Assembly: GCF_003751635.1 (NCBI RefSeq)
Contig: NZ_RJVI01000003.1
Coordinates: 62,001 to 126,000, forward strand
DNA from: Inmirania thermothiophila
GTDB taxonomy: Bacteria > Pseudomonadota > Gammaproteobacteria > DSM-100275
Direction: 5' to 3'
DNA: 64,000 nucleotides
The notes below the pieces were generated by a model that worked only from the letters and a program-made list of their open reading frames with translations, was not told the origin of the DNA and did no database searches. The translations under genes were made by a program, and so were the position numbers. This document shows, piece by piece, positions 16,594 to 24,996 of this stretch (the stretch's first letter is position 1; each line of letters opens with the position of its first letter).

Positions 16594-18165
16594 TCAGGGG
16601 GCGTCCCCGGGCCGGGGCCGGCGCAGGGTGAAGCGGGCGATGCGGCCGCTGTCGAGGATGAGGCTTCCGGCGCGCACCGCGGCGGTGCGCCCCATGCCTT
16701 CCACCACCAGGGGCAGGTCCGGCTCGTAGAGGATGCGCCGCGTGATCAGGCTTGCGGGGACGCGCCGCGCGGGATCGGCGGCGCAGTAGAGGGCGGGCTG
16801 GTCCGGGAAGCGTCCGGCCTCCCCGCGCACGGGGCGGATGCGCACCGGGAGCAGGCGGCAGCGCAGGCGCGCGATCCCCGCGGCGAGGCCGCCGTCGGCC
16901 TCGCGCCGCACCCAGCGCACCACCCCCGCCGCCATCAGCCGTTCGCCCCGGAAGACCGCGGCGAGCTCCCCCACCGCCAGCCCCGGCGGGGGCGTGCCCT
17001 CGCTCTCGAGGCCCACCCCGCCCTCGCTCTCGTCGCCGAGAACGAACTCGTGCAGGGAGTGGGCCGGGGCCTCGGGGGCCTCCTCCCCGCCCTCGTAGAC
17101 CTCGATCCCGTAGGCGCTCTCGGCCCGGCGCGGACGCAGCGCCGCCCGTCCCTCCTCGCCCAGGTACCAGTGCACCGCGGCGAGCCCCAGGGCCACCCCC
17201 ACCCGCCCCTCGCCGAGGCGGCGGGCGAGCCGGCGCAGGGCCGGACTCTCCAGCTGCGGCACGATGCGCCGAAGGAGCGCGAGCTGCAGCGGCGTCACCG
17301 TCCCCGCCCGCGGGCCGGCGGCCATCCCCTCGAGGGCGGCGCGCAGCGGCCCGGCGTCGAGGATGCGGGCGGGGCGGCGGGCGCGCTCCGGCGGCAGGCG
17401 CAGGCAGGGCTCGGGCGGGCGGTCGGCTGCCGGGTCGATGACGAAGCGGCCGTGGCCGCCGCCGCAGCCGCCCACGAACAGACGCGCCGCGGGGGCGAGC
17501 CCCTCGAGGGCGTCGTCTAGGAGCTCCGCCTCGCCCGGCTGCAGCCGGAACGGGTCGGCCGCGGCCACCAGGAGGATGCGCTTGTAGCGGTCCTCGGGCG
17601 CGACGCCCTCGGCGTCGGCGCGCTGGGCGACGCCGCCCTGCTCGGCGTAGAGGAAGAGCTGGTGCAGCTCGCGGTAGGCATGGGGCGGCGGTGCGGCGTA
17701 GGTGCGGAAGGCGTGCAGCAGGACCTGCGCCTGGAGGTCGAGGGCGCGCTGCAGGGCCTCCAGGACGAGACGGTCGCGGCGCGGGTCGCGGCGCTGGCCG
17801 CGCCCCTCGCGCACGACGAGCTTGTAGCCTGCGGCGAGGGCGAGGAGGATGCGCCCGAGCCGGTCGGAGAGCGCCAGACGCTGCGCCGTGGACAGGCTCG
17901 CGGGCCCCCCCGCGGGGCCGCTGAAGCTCGCGTAGAGCGCGCGCACGGGTTCGGCGTAGATGCGCAGCAGCCGCAGCCGCTCCCGCGCCGGCACCGGCTC
18001 GCGGGCGAGGGCGGCGAGGGCCTCCTCCAGCATGGCGGCGACGCGCGGCAGGTCCATCAGCGGCAGGCTGTCGACCCACGCCTGGACCCGCGCCGGCCGC
18101 CGCTCCACCAGCGGATTGGCGTAGGCCCGCGGTTCGGGCACCGTGGGGAGGAAGGGCGCGCTCAC
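16594..18165 (-). CDS. Uncharacterised protein with PilZ-like C-terminus, coupled to gspN
   Basis: The 523-residue protein is not firmly recognised. Residues 1-160 are helical (VERRPARVQAWVDSLPLMDLP, then IYAEPVRALYASF). Residues 378-383 read DESEGG, which fits the PilZ motif (D/N)xSxxG. The strands GELAAVFRG and AGVVRWVRRE that follow also suit a PilZ barrel, and an RxxxR (RAALR) lies about 40 residues before. This suggests, without proving, a cyclic-di-GMP receptor. Its GTG start overlaps the gspN stop by four bases, so it belongs to the secretion operon and might regulate secretion. Confidence 0.6.
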   Translation of the reverse strand: MSAPFLPTVPEPRAYANPLVERRPARVQAWVDSLPLMDLPRVAAMLEEALAALAREPVPARERLRLLRIYAEPVRALYASFSGPAGGPASLSTAQRLALSDRLGRILLALAAGYKLVVREGRGQRRDPRRDRLVLEALQRALDLQAQVLLHAFRTYAAPPPHAYRELHQLFLYAEQGGVAQRADAEGVAPEDRYKRILLVAAADPFRLQPGEAELLDDALEGLAPAARLFVGGCGGGHGRFVIDPAADRPPEPCLRLPPERARRPARILDAGPLRAALEGMAAGPRAGTVTPLQLALLRRIVPQLESPALRRLARRLGEGRVGVALGLAAVHWYLGEEGRAALRPRRAESAYGIEVYEGGEEAPEAPAHSLHEFVLGDESEGGVGLESEGTPPPGLAVGELAAVFRGERLMAAGVVRWVRREADGGLAAGIARLRCRLLPVRIRPVRGEAGRFPDQPALYCAADPARRVPASLITRRILYEPDLPLVVEGMGRTAAVRAGSLILDSGRIARFTLRRPRPGDAP

Positions 18166-18941
18166 GATCCCGTGCGGGCCGCGGCGGGCCCGTCCAGGCG
18201 GCCGCGCAGGTCCACCGCCACGGCGCCGTCGGGGCCGGGGCGGCCGAGGCCGGCGAGGAGGCGATGCAGGCGGGGCGATGCGCCGGCGCGCGGTGCGATG
18301 CGCCCGCGCAGGGTCCAGCCGCCGTCCGCCCTGAGGCGGGCCGCGAGGGCCACCTGGAGCGGCCCGCCGCGGTCGGCGACCAGCGCCTCGAGCCCGTCCG
18401 CGGTGGGGCGCAGGTCGGCCGCGAGCTCGCCGAGGGGCTCGCCGGCGAGGCGCGCCCGCCGCCACAGGACCCGGCCGCGCGCAGCGCGCGGCCGCAAGGG
18501 TCTGAGCGAGGCGAGCTCGAGGGCCTCGATGTCGGCCTCGATACGGCCCTGCGGACGCAGCGCCGCAAGCCCGAGCGGTCCGGCCAGCGCGGCGGCCTCG
18601 GCGCCCAGCTGCACCGGCCCGGCGCGCAGTCGGCCTGCGGCGGTGACGCCGAGACGCCCGTCGAGGACCGCGCCCTCGAGCTCGGCGGCAAGCTGCAGGG
18701 CGGCCTCGCCCCGCGCGAGGGCGGCCGGCGCCGGCGCCCAGCGCAGCCGCGCGAGGCGGATCCCGCCCACCTCCAGTCCGGTGGCCTCGCCGCGCCAGAC
18801 GGTGCCGCGGGCGGCCTCGGCCGCCACCGGCCAGCGCGCCGCGGCCCGCTCCAGCGCCACCTGCGCCGGCAGGGTGGCGGCGAGGGCGACGGCGTAGAGG
18901 GCCGCCAGGGGCAGCAGATACCGGAGCAGCAGCCGCCTCAT
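18162..18941 (-). CDS. gspN: Type II secretion protein GspN
   Basis: A 259-residue inner-membrane protein with one N-terminal helix (LLLRYLLPLAALYAVALAATL) and a periplasmic beta-rich domain. The segments ARWPVAAEAARGTVWRGEATGLEVGGIRLARLRW and AELEGAVLDGRLGVTAAGRL match the repeating pattern of GspN. GspN is an accessory component, absent from many type II systems. It follows gspM with a four-base overlap, as expected for gspN at the end of a gsp operon. Confidence 0.88.
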   Translation of the reverse strand: MRRLLLRYLLPLAALYAVALAATLPAQVALERAAARWPVAAEAARGTVWRGEATGLEVGGIRLARLRWAPAPAALARGEAALQLAAELEGAVLDGRLGVTAAGRLRAGPVQLGAEAAALAGPLGLAALRPQGRIEADIEALELASLRPLRPRAARGRVLWRRARLAGEPLGELAADLRPTADGLEALVADRGGPLQVALAARLRADGGWTLRGRIAPRAGASPRLHRLLAGLGRPGPDGAVAVDLRGRLDGPAAARTGS

Positions 18942-19414
18942 GCCGGACGCTCCAGGCGCAGGCGCGCCGAGACCCGCCCCGGGGCCTCGCCGCGGCCGAC
19001 CCCGAGGCGGGCCGCCACGAGGCCGTGGCGGGCCTCGAGGGTCGCCAGCCACGACACGAGGGCGTCGAAGGGGGCGTCGGCGAGCTCCACCTCCACCGCG
19101 GTCTCGCCCTCTGGGCGCAGGCGCGTCACGTGGGCACCGAGCCCGGCCTCGCGCGCGCTGCGCTCCACCGCCGGCAGCAGGGCCTCGCCGTCGTGCGCCG
19201 GCGTGCGTGCGCGCAGGGCGCGGATCTCGGCCGCCATCGCCTCCATGCGCGCCAGGGTCTGCGCCCGCAGCGCGAGGCGGTGCGCGGCGGCGGCGCGGGC
19301 CTTCCCGAGGGGCGCCCACACCGCGAGGTGGAAGACGAGGGCGGCCGCCGCGGCGGCGCCGAGGGCGAGGAAGGCGCGCTCGCGCGGGGTGCGCTCCGCG
19401 AGCCAGGACCTCAT
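18938..19414 (-). CDS. gspM: Type II secretion protein GspM
   Basis: The 158-residue protein starts LAERTPRERAFLALGAAAAAALVFHLAVW, the short cytoplasmic tail plus single membrane helix of GspM. A coiled-coil (about 40-75) and a C-terminal ferredoxin-like domain follow. GspM pairs with GspL in the inner-membrane platform. It overlaps gspL and gspN by four bases each. Confidence 0.9.
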   Translation of the reverse strand: MRSWLAERTPRERAFLALGAAAAAALVFHLAVWAPLGKARAAAAHRLALRAQTLARMEAMAAEIRALRARTPAHDGEALLPAVERSAREAGLGAHVTRLRPEGETAVEVELADAPFDALVSWLATLEARHGLVAARLGVGRGEAPGRVSARLRLERPA

Positions 19415-20559
19415 GCCGTCCCCCGCAGGCGCAGCCGGCCCTGCACGCGGTCCTCGCGGCGCGAGGCCGAGACCACCTCCGCGGCGAGCCCATCGAGGGC
19501 GGCGAGGCGGCGGCGCAGGGCCTCCACCGCCTCCAGCGAGGGCGCCGCGAGGTCGAGCTCCAGGACGCCGTCGCGGTAGCGCAGGCCTTCCACGGTGACG
19601 CCGTCGCGCGCGAGCACCGGGGCGGCGGCGGCGAGCAGCGGCAGCAGCCCGCCGCCGCGCCCGGCGGCCCGCCGCAGGGCCTCGAGCTGCTGGCGCATCT
19701 GCGCCTCCGGATCGACCATGCGCCGCACCTCGGGTAGGGCCTCGCGAAAGACGGTCTCGATGCGGGCGGCGAGGGCGCGCTCGGCGGCCTCGAGACGGGC
19801 GAGCTCGACCGCGCGCAGTGCCGTGGCCGCGGCCAGGGCGACGAGGAGCAGCGCCGCCGCCGCCCGCCACGGCCGCAGCACCTGCGCAAGGTGGGCCTCG
19901 GCGCCGAAGCGCCCCTGGAGGAGGTCCGGGGCGGTGCCCGCGCGGGGCGCCATCCACGCCAGCGGGGGCCCCGCCAGGGGCTCGGCCTGCGCCGCCGGGT
20001 CGGGCGGCGGCGCCCCGGGGGCGAGATGCAGGCGCAGCCGCCGCCCCTCGGCCGCCAGACGCGCGAGGAGGGCGGCGGCCGCCTCCCGCTCGAGGGCGAA
20101 GCCCCCCTCCGGGGTCCGCACCACCGCGCGCGCGGGCTCCAGCAGGGCCGTCACCGTGCCGGCCTCGGCGGGCAGCAGCGCCGGCTCCGGCACCGCCCGC
20201 ACCGGGCGCAGCCCCTGTCCCTGCAGGGCCTCGAGGAGGGCGGCGAGATCGCGCTGCGCCACCACCGCGGCGAGCACCTCCCCGCCGCGGCGCACGGCGG
20301 CGAAATGCAGCCGTTCGACGTCGTCCGCGAGCCGCTCCTCGAGGGCGTAGGGCAGGGCGGCGCGCAGCTGGGCCGCGCGCCGCGCCGGCAGCGCCACGCG
20401 GTGGACCTGCGCCGTCTCTCCGGGCACCACCAGCACCGGACGCGTGCCGCGGGCCGCCGCCGCCGCCTCGGCGGGTGTGCCCTCGCCGGCGGCGCCATCA
20501 TCGCGCCACCAGTCCCAGCGGCCGTCCGCCCGGGGGCGCAGCAGCGTCAGCCGGGCCAC
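19411..20559 (-). CDS. gspL: Type II secretion protein GspL
   Basis: A 382-residue protein with the cytoplasmic actin-like domain of GspL. ALPARRAAQLRAALPYALEERLADDVERLHFA (about residues 55-87) is highly characteristic of GspL/EpsL. A membrane helix lies near residues 233-250 (RAAAALLLVALAAATAL), followed by a periplasmic coiled coil and ferredoxin-like domain. GspL recruits the GspE ATPase to the membrane. GTG start; it overlaps gspK by 13 bases. Confidence 0.93.
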   Translation of the reverse strand: MARLTLLRPRADGRWDWWRDDGAAGEGTPAEAAAAARGTRPVLVVPGETAQVHRVALPARRAAQLRAALPYALEERLADDVERLHFAAVRRGGEVLAAVVAQRDLAALLEALQGQGLRPVRAVPEPALLPAEAGTVTALLEPARAVVRTPEGGFALEREAAAALLARLAAEGRRLRLHLAPGAPPPDPAAQAEPLAGPPLAWMAPRAGTAPDLLQGRFGAEAHLAQVLRPWRAAAALLLVALAAATALRAVELARLEAAERALAARIETVFREALPEVRRMVDPEAQMRQQLEALRRAAGRGGGLLPLLAAAAPVLARDGVTVEGLRYRDGVLELDLAAPSLEAVEALRRRLAALDGLAAEVVSASRREDRVQGRLRLRGTA

Positions 20560-21482
20560 GGCAGACCTCCCCGGCCCGCGGCCACGACCCGCACGCGGCC
20601 GTCGTCGCCGCGGTGCAGGAGGGTGCGCTGCCGTACCGCCGTCCGCCCGACGCGGGCCTCGGCGTGGACGAGGAAGTAGGCGCTGCCCACGGCGAGGCCG
20701 TCGGCACGGAGGCCCAGCCCCGCCAGCGGCGGCGCGCGCAGGAAAGTCTCGACGCGGTCCCAGCCCTCGGCGCCGCGGGCCTCGACGAGGGCGCGCGCGG
20801 TGTCGGCGTCGATGCCGTCGGCGAGGGACCGCAGCACCTCCGGGGTCGCGGTGTTGACGTTGACGGGCGTCGGCTCCGGCAGCGCGGTGACGTGGGGGGC
20901 GAGGCGGCGGCGGGTCTCGGCGTCGAAGCCGGCCACCAGGGCCAGCTCGGCGATGCCCTGCATGGGGCCGTTGGCGGCATGATAGGGCGGGTCCATGGCG
21001 CCGTAGGTCTCGTCCTCGGCGCCGCCGGTGCCGTGGGGCTCGGTGTCGGGGTCGATCCAGTCGACGACGGCGTCGGCGAGGGCCGGGTCGAGCTCGAGGA
21101 CGCGCAGTAGCCTGCGCAGGCGCTCCACCTCCGCCTCGCGGGGGCGCCCCTCCTCGTCCACGAGATTGTTGAGGTTGAGCCGCCCCTGCATGTCCTCAAT
21201 GTATCCGGACACCGCGCCGCCTTCCACCGCGAGCGGCGGCAGCCGCCGCGCCCAGTCCTCGCCCGGATGGTCCACCGGCCCCTCGTCGCGGTCGCGCGCG
21301 AGGATGCGCCCGGCCCAGGCGACGGCGGCGCGGGCGTACTCGGCGGCCTGCAGCCGCTGCACCACGAGCTCGGTGCGGCGCACCGCCACCTGCCCGCGCC
21401 AGGCCGCCGCGGCCGCCGCCGTCGCCGCGAGCGCCACCACCAGCATCGCCAGCACCAGGGCCATGCCCCGCTCGCGTCCCAT
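20547..21482 (-). CDS. gspK: Type II secretion minor pseudopilin GspK
   Basis: The 311-residue pseudopilin has the N-terminal RERGMALVLAMLVVALAATAAAAA, cleavable after Gly by prepilin peptidase. It lacks Glu at +5, which is normal for GspK and not for the other pseudopilins. GYIEDMQGRLNLNNLVD and the SAM-like helical domain (LPEPTPVNVNTATPEVLRSL) are diagnostic. GspK caps the pseudopilus tip with GspI and GspJ. It is three bases after gspJ. Confidence 0.95.
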   Translation of the reverse strand: MGRERGMALVLAMLVVALAATAAAAAAWRGQVAVRRTELVVQRLQAAEYARAAVAWAGRILARDRDEGPVDHPGEDWARRLPPLAVEGGAVSGYIEDMQGRLNLNNLVDEEGRPREAEVERLRRLLRVLELDPALADAVVDWIDPDTEPHGTGGAEDETYGAMDPPYHAANGPMQGIAELALVAGFDAETRRRLAPHVTALPEPTPVNVNTATPEVLRSLADGIDADTARALVEARGAEGWDRVETFLRAPPLAGLGLRADGLAVGSAYFLVHAEARVGRTAVRQRTLLHRGDDGRVRVVAAGRGGLPWPG

Positions 21483-21484
21483 GC

Positions 21485-22057
21485 CTATCCCCCCGCCAGG
21501 GCCACGAGACGGCGGATGCGGCCGTGGCGGGCGTGCTCCAGGACGAGCTCCACCGCCCGCGGCAGCCTCCCCGCCGCATCCTCCGGCGGCCAGGCCTCGC
21601 GCCAGGCGCCGGCGTCGTCGAGGTAGCGCCAGCGCAGGGCGGTAACGCCGTCGAGGAGCGGGCGTGCGGCGGGCCGGGCGGACGTATCCGGCAGCGGCCG
21701 GTGCTGGCGCACGAGCCGTTCGCCCTCCAGCCGCCAGGTCACCCGCGCGAGGGGGCGCGGGTCCCCGCCCGGAGGCGTCAGCCCGCGGACCCGGGTCAGC
21801 GCCAGCCGCGCCCCGTCGCCGGCGAGGGCCGGCAGCTCCAGGCCGAAGGCGTCGCGACGGACCCCCGGCGCGGCCTGGGCGAGGTCGTCCTCGAGGAGGG
21901 TGAGGGTGCGCTGCAGCGCGGCCAGCGCCTCGGCCGCCTCCGCGGTGCCGGCGCGCGTCGTCGTCACCGCGTCCAGCCCGCCCCAGGCCATGGCCGCCAT
22001 GAGGGCGAGCAGGGCCAGGGCCACCAGGAGCTCGAGGAGGGTGAAGCCGCGGCTCAT
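21485..22057 (-). CDS. gspJ: Type II secretion minor pseudopilin GspJ
   Basis: A 190-residue pseudopilin beginning MSRGFTLLELLVALALLALM, with the Gly-Phe cleavage site and Glu+5. The C-terminal domain contains RVTWRLEGERLVRQHRPLPD and LRWRYLDDAGAWREAWPP, typical of GspJ. It assembles in the pseudopilus tip complex. Start and stop overlap gspI by four bases. Confidence 0.95.
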   Translation of the reverse strand: MSRGFTLLELLVALALLALMAAMAWGGLDAVTTTRAGTAEAAEALAALQRTLTLLEDDLAQAAPGVRRDAFGLELPALAGDGARLALTRVRGLTPPGGDPRPLARVTWRLEGERLVRQHRPLPDTSARPAARPLLDGVTALRWRYLDDAGAWREAWPPEDAAGRLPRAVELVLEHARHGRIRRLVALAGG

Positions 22058-22416
22058 GGGCGGGCGAGGAAGGCGACGAGGCGGGTCGCGGTCTGCGCCG
22101 GCGCCTCCTCCGGCGCCACCGCCACCTCGAGCCGGCGCAGATCCGGGTCCGGGGTGCGGCTGACGGTGAGCACCCAGCGCCAGGCCCGCCGCCCCATGAC
22201 GGCGGTGCCGTCGCTGCGCCCGGGGTCGGGCCAGGCGCCGAGGGCGCGCTGCTCGGCGACGAGGTTGGCGGCCACCCACTGGGCGAGGGTGCGGGTCTCG
22301 AGCCGGGCCTGCGCCGCCGCGGCGGCGGAGACCGCGCGCACGGCGGCGCCCAGCGCGATGGCGAGCACCGCCAGCGCCACCAGCACCTCGACGAGGGTGA
22401 AGCCGCGCCCGCGCAT
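22054..22416 (-). CDS. gspI: Type II secretion minor pseudopilin GspI
   Basis: A 120-residue pseudopilin. RGRGFTLVEVLVALAVLAIAL has the prepilin peptidase site and Glu+5. The following AAAQARLETRTLAQWVAANLVAEQRA is the conserved GspI helix. The gene is one base into the gspH stop region and overlaps gspJ by four bases. Confidence 0.95.
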   Translation of the reverse strand: MRGRGFTLVEVLVALAVLAIALGAAVRAVSAAAAAQARLETRTLAQWVAANLVAEQRALGAWPDPGRSDGTAVMGRRAWRWVLTVSRTPDPDLRRLEVAVAPEEAPAQTATRLVAFLARP

Positions 22417-22868
22417 CAGGAGCCCGCATCGAGGCGCAGGCGCCCCTCCTCGTCGAGGCCGACCGAGGCCTCCAGGGCGCCCGCGCGGAGCACGGCGCGG
22501 AAAGGGGGCAGGTCGCCCGTGGTGTCGAGCACCACCGGCAGCCCCTCCCCGTCCTCGGGGGCCGCCTTCACCGGCCGCGGCAGCCGCCGCGGGCGCAGGG
22601 GTCCGGTCGCGATCGGCGTCCAGGCGGCGCCGTCCCAGGCGAGGAAGCGGTAGCCTGTGGGGCCGAGCTCCAGGGCCAGGGGGGTGCCGCGCAGGACCGC
22701 CTCGTCGCGGGCGAGGGCGACGAGGGCGGCGAGCCGGCGCGCCTCCTCGGCGAGCCGCGCCCGCGCCGGGTCGTGGCGGACCCAGGCCGCTGCCGAGACG
22801 GCGACGCCCACGATCACCAGCACCACCAGCAGCTCCAGGAGGGTGAAGCCGCGCCCGCGGCCGCTCAT
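22416..22868 (-). CDS. gspH: Type II secretion minor pseudopilin GspH
   Basis: A 150-residue pseudopilin starting MSGRGRGFTLLELLVVLVIVGVAVS. It has Glu+5 and a variable beta-rich C-terminal domain (GYRFLAWDGAAWTPIA) typical of GspH. It follows gspG with a four-base overlap and is itself followed by gspI. Confidence 0.92.
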   Translation of the reverse strand: MSGRGRGFTLLELLVVLVIVGVAVSAAAWVRHDPARARLAEEARRLAALVALARDEAVLRGTPLALELGPTGYRFLAWDGAAWTPIATGPLRPRRLPRPVKAAPEDGEGLPVVLDTTGDLPPFRAVLRAGALEASVGLDEEGRLRLDAGS

Positions 22869-23281
22869 CCCGGCAGGTTCCAGTTGCCGATGTCGTCGTC
22901 GCTGGGGGCGCCGTCGGGGCCGAGGGAGTAGACGTCGATCTCGCCGCGGGTCCCCGGCGAGAGGTACTGGTAGGGCCGGCCCCAGGGGTCGACGGGGATG
23001 CGCTCGAGATAGCCGCCCTCCTTCCAGTTGGGGGGCTCCGGCGGCGTCGTGGGACGGCGGACCAGGGCCTCGAGGCCCTGCTCGGTGGTGGGGTAGGCGT
23101 AGTTGTCGAGACGGTAGAGGCGCAGCGCGCTCTCGATGGCGCGGATGTCGGCCTGGGCCTTGGTGACCCGCGCCCGCTCGGGCTGGTCCATGATCCGCGG
23201 CACCACCAGGGCGGCGAGGATGCCGAGGATGATCACCACCACCATCACCTCGATGAGGGTGAAGCCTTGCGCTCGTCGCAT
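22865..23281 (-). CDS. gspG: Type II secretion major pseudopilin GspG
   Basis: The 138-residue protein reads MRRAQGFTLIEVMVVVIILG, with cleavage expected after Gly6, then the major pseudopilin domain. YAYPTTEQGLEALV, WKEGGYLERIPVDPWGRPY and DVYSLGPDGAPSDDDIGNW (calcium-binding aspartates) are diagnostic. It forms the pseudopilus shaft. ATG 23281 is chosen because it places the cleavage site six residues in. A longer in-frame start at 23323 would give an unusual leader. It leads the gspGHIJKLMN block, 38 bp after glcF. Confidence 0.97.
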   Translation of the reverse strand: MRRAQGFTLIEVMVVVIILGILAALVVPRIMDQPERARVTKAQADIRAIESALRLYRLDNYAYPTTEQGLEALVRRPTTPPEPPNWKEGGYLERIPVDPWGRPYQYLSPGTRGEIDVYSLGPDGAPSDDDIGNWNLPG

Positions 23282-23319
23282 GGTCGCGCCTCGCTCCCTG
23301 CTGCGTCGTGGGTCCCTGA

Positions 23320-24585
23320 TCATAAACCGCCCTCGGCGGTGCGCGCAGGCGGGGCGAGGGCGCGGGCGAGGATCTCCACCGGATGGAGGACGGGAACGGC
23401 GAGACCGCGCGCGGCGAGGCCGGCGGCGAGGTGGAGGCGGCAGCCGATGTTGGTGGTGGCCACCGCGTCCGGGGCCGCCGCCGCCAGGGCTTCGATTTTG
23501 GGCGCGCGCAGGGCCTCCGCCCAGTCCGCGTGGGTGAGTACATACTCGCCTGCCGCGCCGCAGCAGAACGCGTTGTCGGCGAGCGGCACCACCTCGAGCC
23601 CGGGGATGCGGGCGAGCAGGCGCCGCCCCGCCTCGGGGTCGCGCAGCACGCGCCGGTGGGTGCAGGGGGTGTGGAGGGCGATGCGCGCCTCGTGCCGGGC
23701 GGCAGGCTGCGGCCACGCGGCCTCGGCGAGGAAGGCGCAGAGCTCGCGGGCGCGCCGGGCCAGCGTCTCGCCCTCGGGGTGCCAGCGTCCGTACTCCACG
23801 AGCTGGGCGCCGCAGCCGCTGTCGAGGAACAGCACCGGGTCGTCGCCGGCGAAGGCGCGCAGGTTGGCGGCGGCGAGGGCCGCCGCGCCGGCGGGGTCGC
23901 CGCCGTGGGCATGGAGCGCGCCGCAGCAGCGCTGCGCCGCCGGAACGTGGACCTCGTAGCCGAGGCGGCGCAGCACCGCCACCGCCGCATGCAGGGCGGG
24001 CGCCTGGGCGTGGCGCGCGATGCAGCCCGTAAAGAGCTGCACGCGGCCCCTTGCGGTGCCGTGGGGCGGGTGGCGCCCCGGCCGCGGGGGCCGGCCCGGG
24101 CGCGGGGCCTGGCGGCTGAGGCGCGCGAGCCCGGGAAGCGGGCCCTCGAGGGCGGCGGCGAGGCGCAGCAGGCCGGCGGTGCGGGCGGCGGCGAGGAGCG
24201 CCGCGGCGGCGGCGGCGAGCCGCGGCGAGGCCGCCACCCGGCGCAGGGCGCGCACCGCCGCGCCGGGTGGGCGGCGCGGCGCGAGCAGCGCCCGGGTCTG
24301 GTCGAGGAGCGCCCCGTAGGGGACCTCCGAGGGGCAGACCGCCTCGCAGGCGCGGCACCCGAGGCAGCGGTCGATGTGGCCGGCGAGGCGCGGCTCCGGG
24401 GCGAGCCGCCCCTCGGCGAGGGCGCGGGCGAGGGCGATGCGCCCCCGGGGCGACTCGGCCTCGTCGCGGGCGAGGCGGTAGGTGGGGCAGTGGGGCAGGC
24501 AGGCGCCGCACTGCACGCAGAGGTCCGCCGCGGCGGCGATGCGGGCGGCGAGGGCGTCTCGGGCTGTGGGGGCTTGTCTGTCCAA
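23320..24585 (-). CDS. glcF: Glycolate oxidase iron-sulfur subunit-like protein (GlcF family)
   Basis: A 421-residue two-cluster ferredoxin/CCG protein. N-terminal CVQCGACLPHCPT and CLGCRACEAVCPS bind two [4Fe-4S] clusters. The C-terminal half has two cysteine-rich CCG domains (RCCGALHAHGG and FCCGAAGEY), as in GlcF, LutA and HdrD. GlcF passes electrons from glycolate or lactate oxidation, but no FAD subunit (GlcD/GlcE) is nearby. The likely start is TTG 24585; no ATG or GTG precedes the first cluster, and a TATAAT ends only nine bases before the TTG. That would make the mRNA nearly leaderless. Confidence 0.8.
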   Translation of the reverse strand: MDRQAPTARDALAARIAAAADLCVQCGACLPHCPTYRLARDEAESPRGRIALARALAEGRLAPEPRLAGHIDRCLGCRACEAVCPSEVPYGALLDQTRALLAPRRPPGAAVRALRRVAASPRLAAAAAALLAAARTAGLLRLAAALEGPLPGLARLSRQAPRPGRPPRPGRHPPHGTARGRVQLFTGCIARHAQAPALHAAVAVLRRLGYEVHVPAAQRCCGALHAHGGDPAGAAALAAANLRAFAGDDPVLFLDSGCGAQLVEYGRWHPEGETLARRARELCAFLAEAAWPQPAARHEARIALHTPCTHRRVLRDPEAGRRLLARIPGLEVVPLADNAFCCGAAGEYVLTHADWAEALRAPKIEALAAAAPDAVATTNIGCRLHLAAGLAARGLAVPVLHPVEILARALAPPARTAEGGL

Positions 24586-24593
24586 GACCGCGC

Positions 24594-24599
24594 ATTATA
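24594..24599 (-). promoter_or_regulatory. -10 element for glcF (and possibly gspG-N)
   Basis: Minus-strand TATAAT followed by the G/C-rich discriminator GCGCGG. Transcription would begin about seven bases downstream, within a few bases of the TTG start of glcF. No clear -35 is visible in the G/C-rich upstream DNA. Confidence 0.5.
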
Positions 24600-24613
24600 G
24601 GCAGGCCCGCCCC

Positions 24614-24619
24614 TATAAT
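24614..24619 (+). promoter_or_regulatory. -10 element for the thioredoxin-like ferredoxin gene
   Basis: Plus-strand TATAAT lies 33 bases before the ferredoxin ATG and 15 bases from the opposing minus-strand TATAAT. The two hexamers define a compact divergent promoter. A GGGAGGGG ribosome-binding site follows. No -35 match is clear. Confidence 0.5.
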
Positions 24620-24651
24620 GGCGCTCCGGTCAGCGACAGGGAGGGGCGGCG

Positions 24652-24981
24652 ATGCCCTATTACCGCCGGCATCTCTTCTTCTGCGAGAACCAGCGCGAGG
24701 AGGGCGAGCCCTGCTGCGCCCGGTTCGGGGCCTCGGAGCTGCGCCAGTACGCCATGGAGCGCTGCAAGGCCCTCGGCATCTTCGGGCCCGGCGGGGTGCG
24801 GGTGCAGCGCGCGGGCTGCCTCGGCCGCTGCGACGAGGCGCCGGTGGCGGTGGTCTACCCCGACGGCGTCTGGTACACCTACGTCGACCGCAGCGACATC
24901 GACGAGATCGTCGAGCGCCATCTCGTGGGGGGCGAGGTGGTGGAGCGGCTGCGGCTGCCGGACGAGCCCCCGGCGCGCTAG
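24652..24981 (+). CDS. Thioredoxin-like [2Fe-2S] ferredoxin
   Basis: A 109-residue protein of the thioredoxin-like (2Fe-2S) ferredoxin family. The first two ligands lie in FFCENQREEGEPCCARFG (residues 10-25) and the second pair in RAGCLGRCDEAP. The short (about 100-residue) form occurs in many proteobacteria near unrelated genes. It could pass electrons to or from the divergently transcribed GlcF-like protein, but that is inference from position. It converges on crp, 15 bp away. Confidence 0.88.
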   Translation: MPYYRRHLFFCENQREEGEPCCARFGASELRQYAMERCKALGIFGPGGVRVQRAGCLGRCDEAPVAVVYPDGVWYTYVDRSDIDEIVERHLVGGEVVERLRLPDEPPAR

Positions 24982-24996
24982 GGGCGGGCCCGCCGG

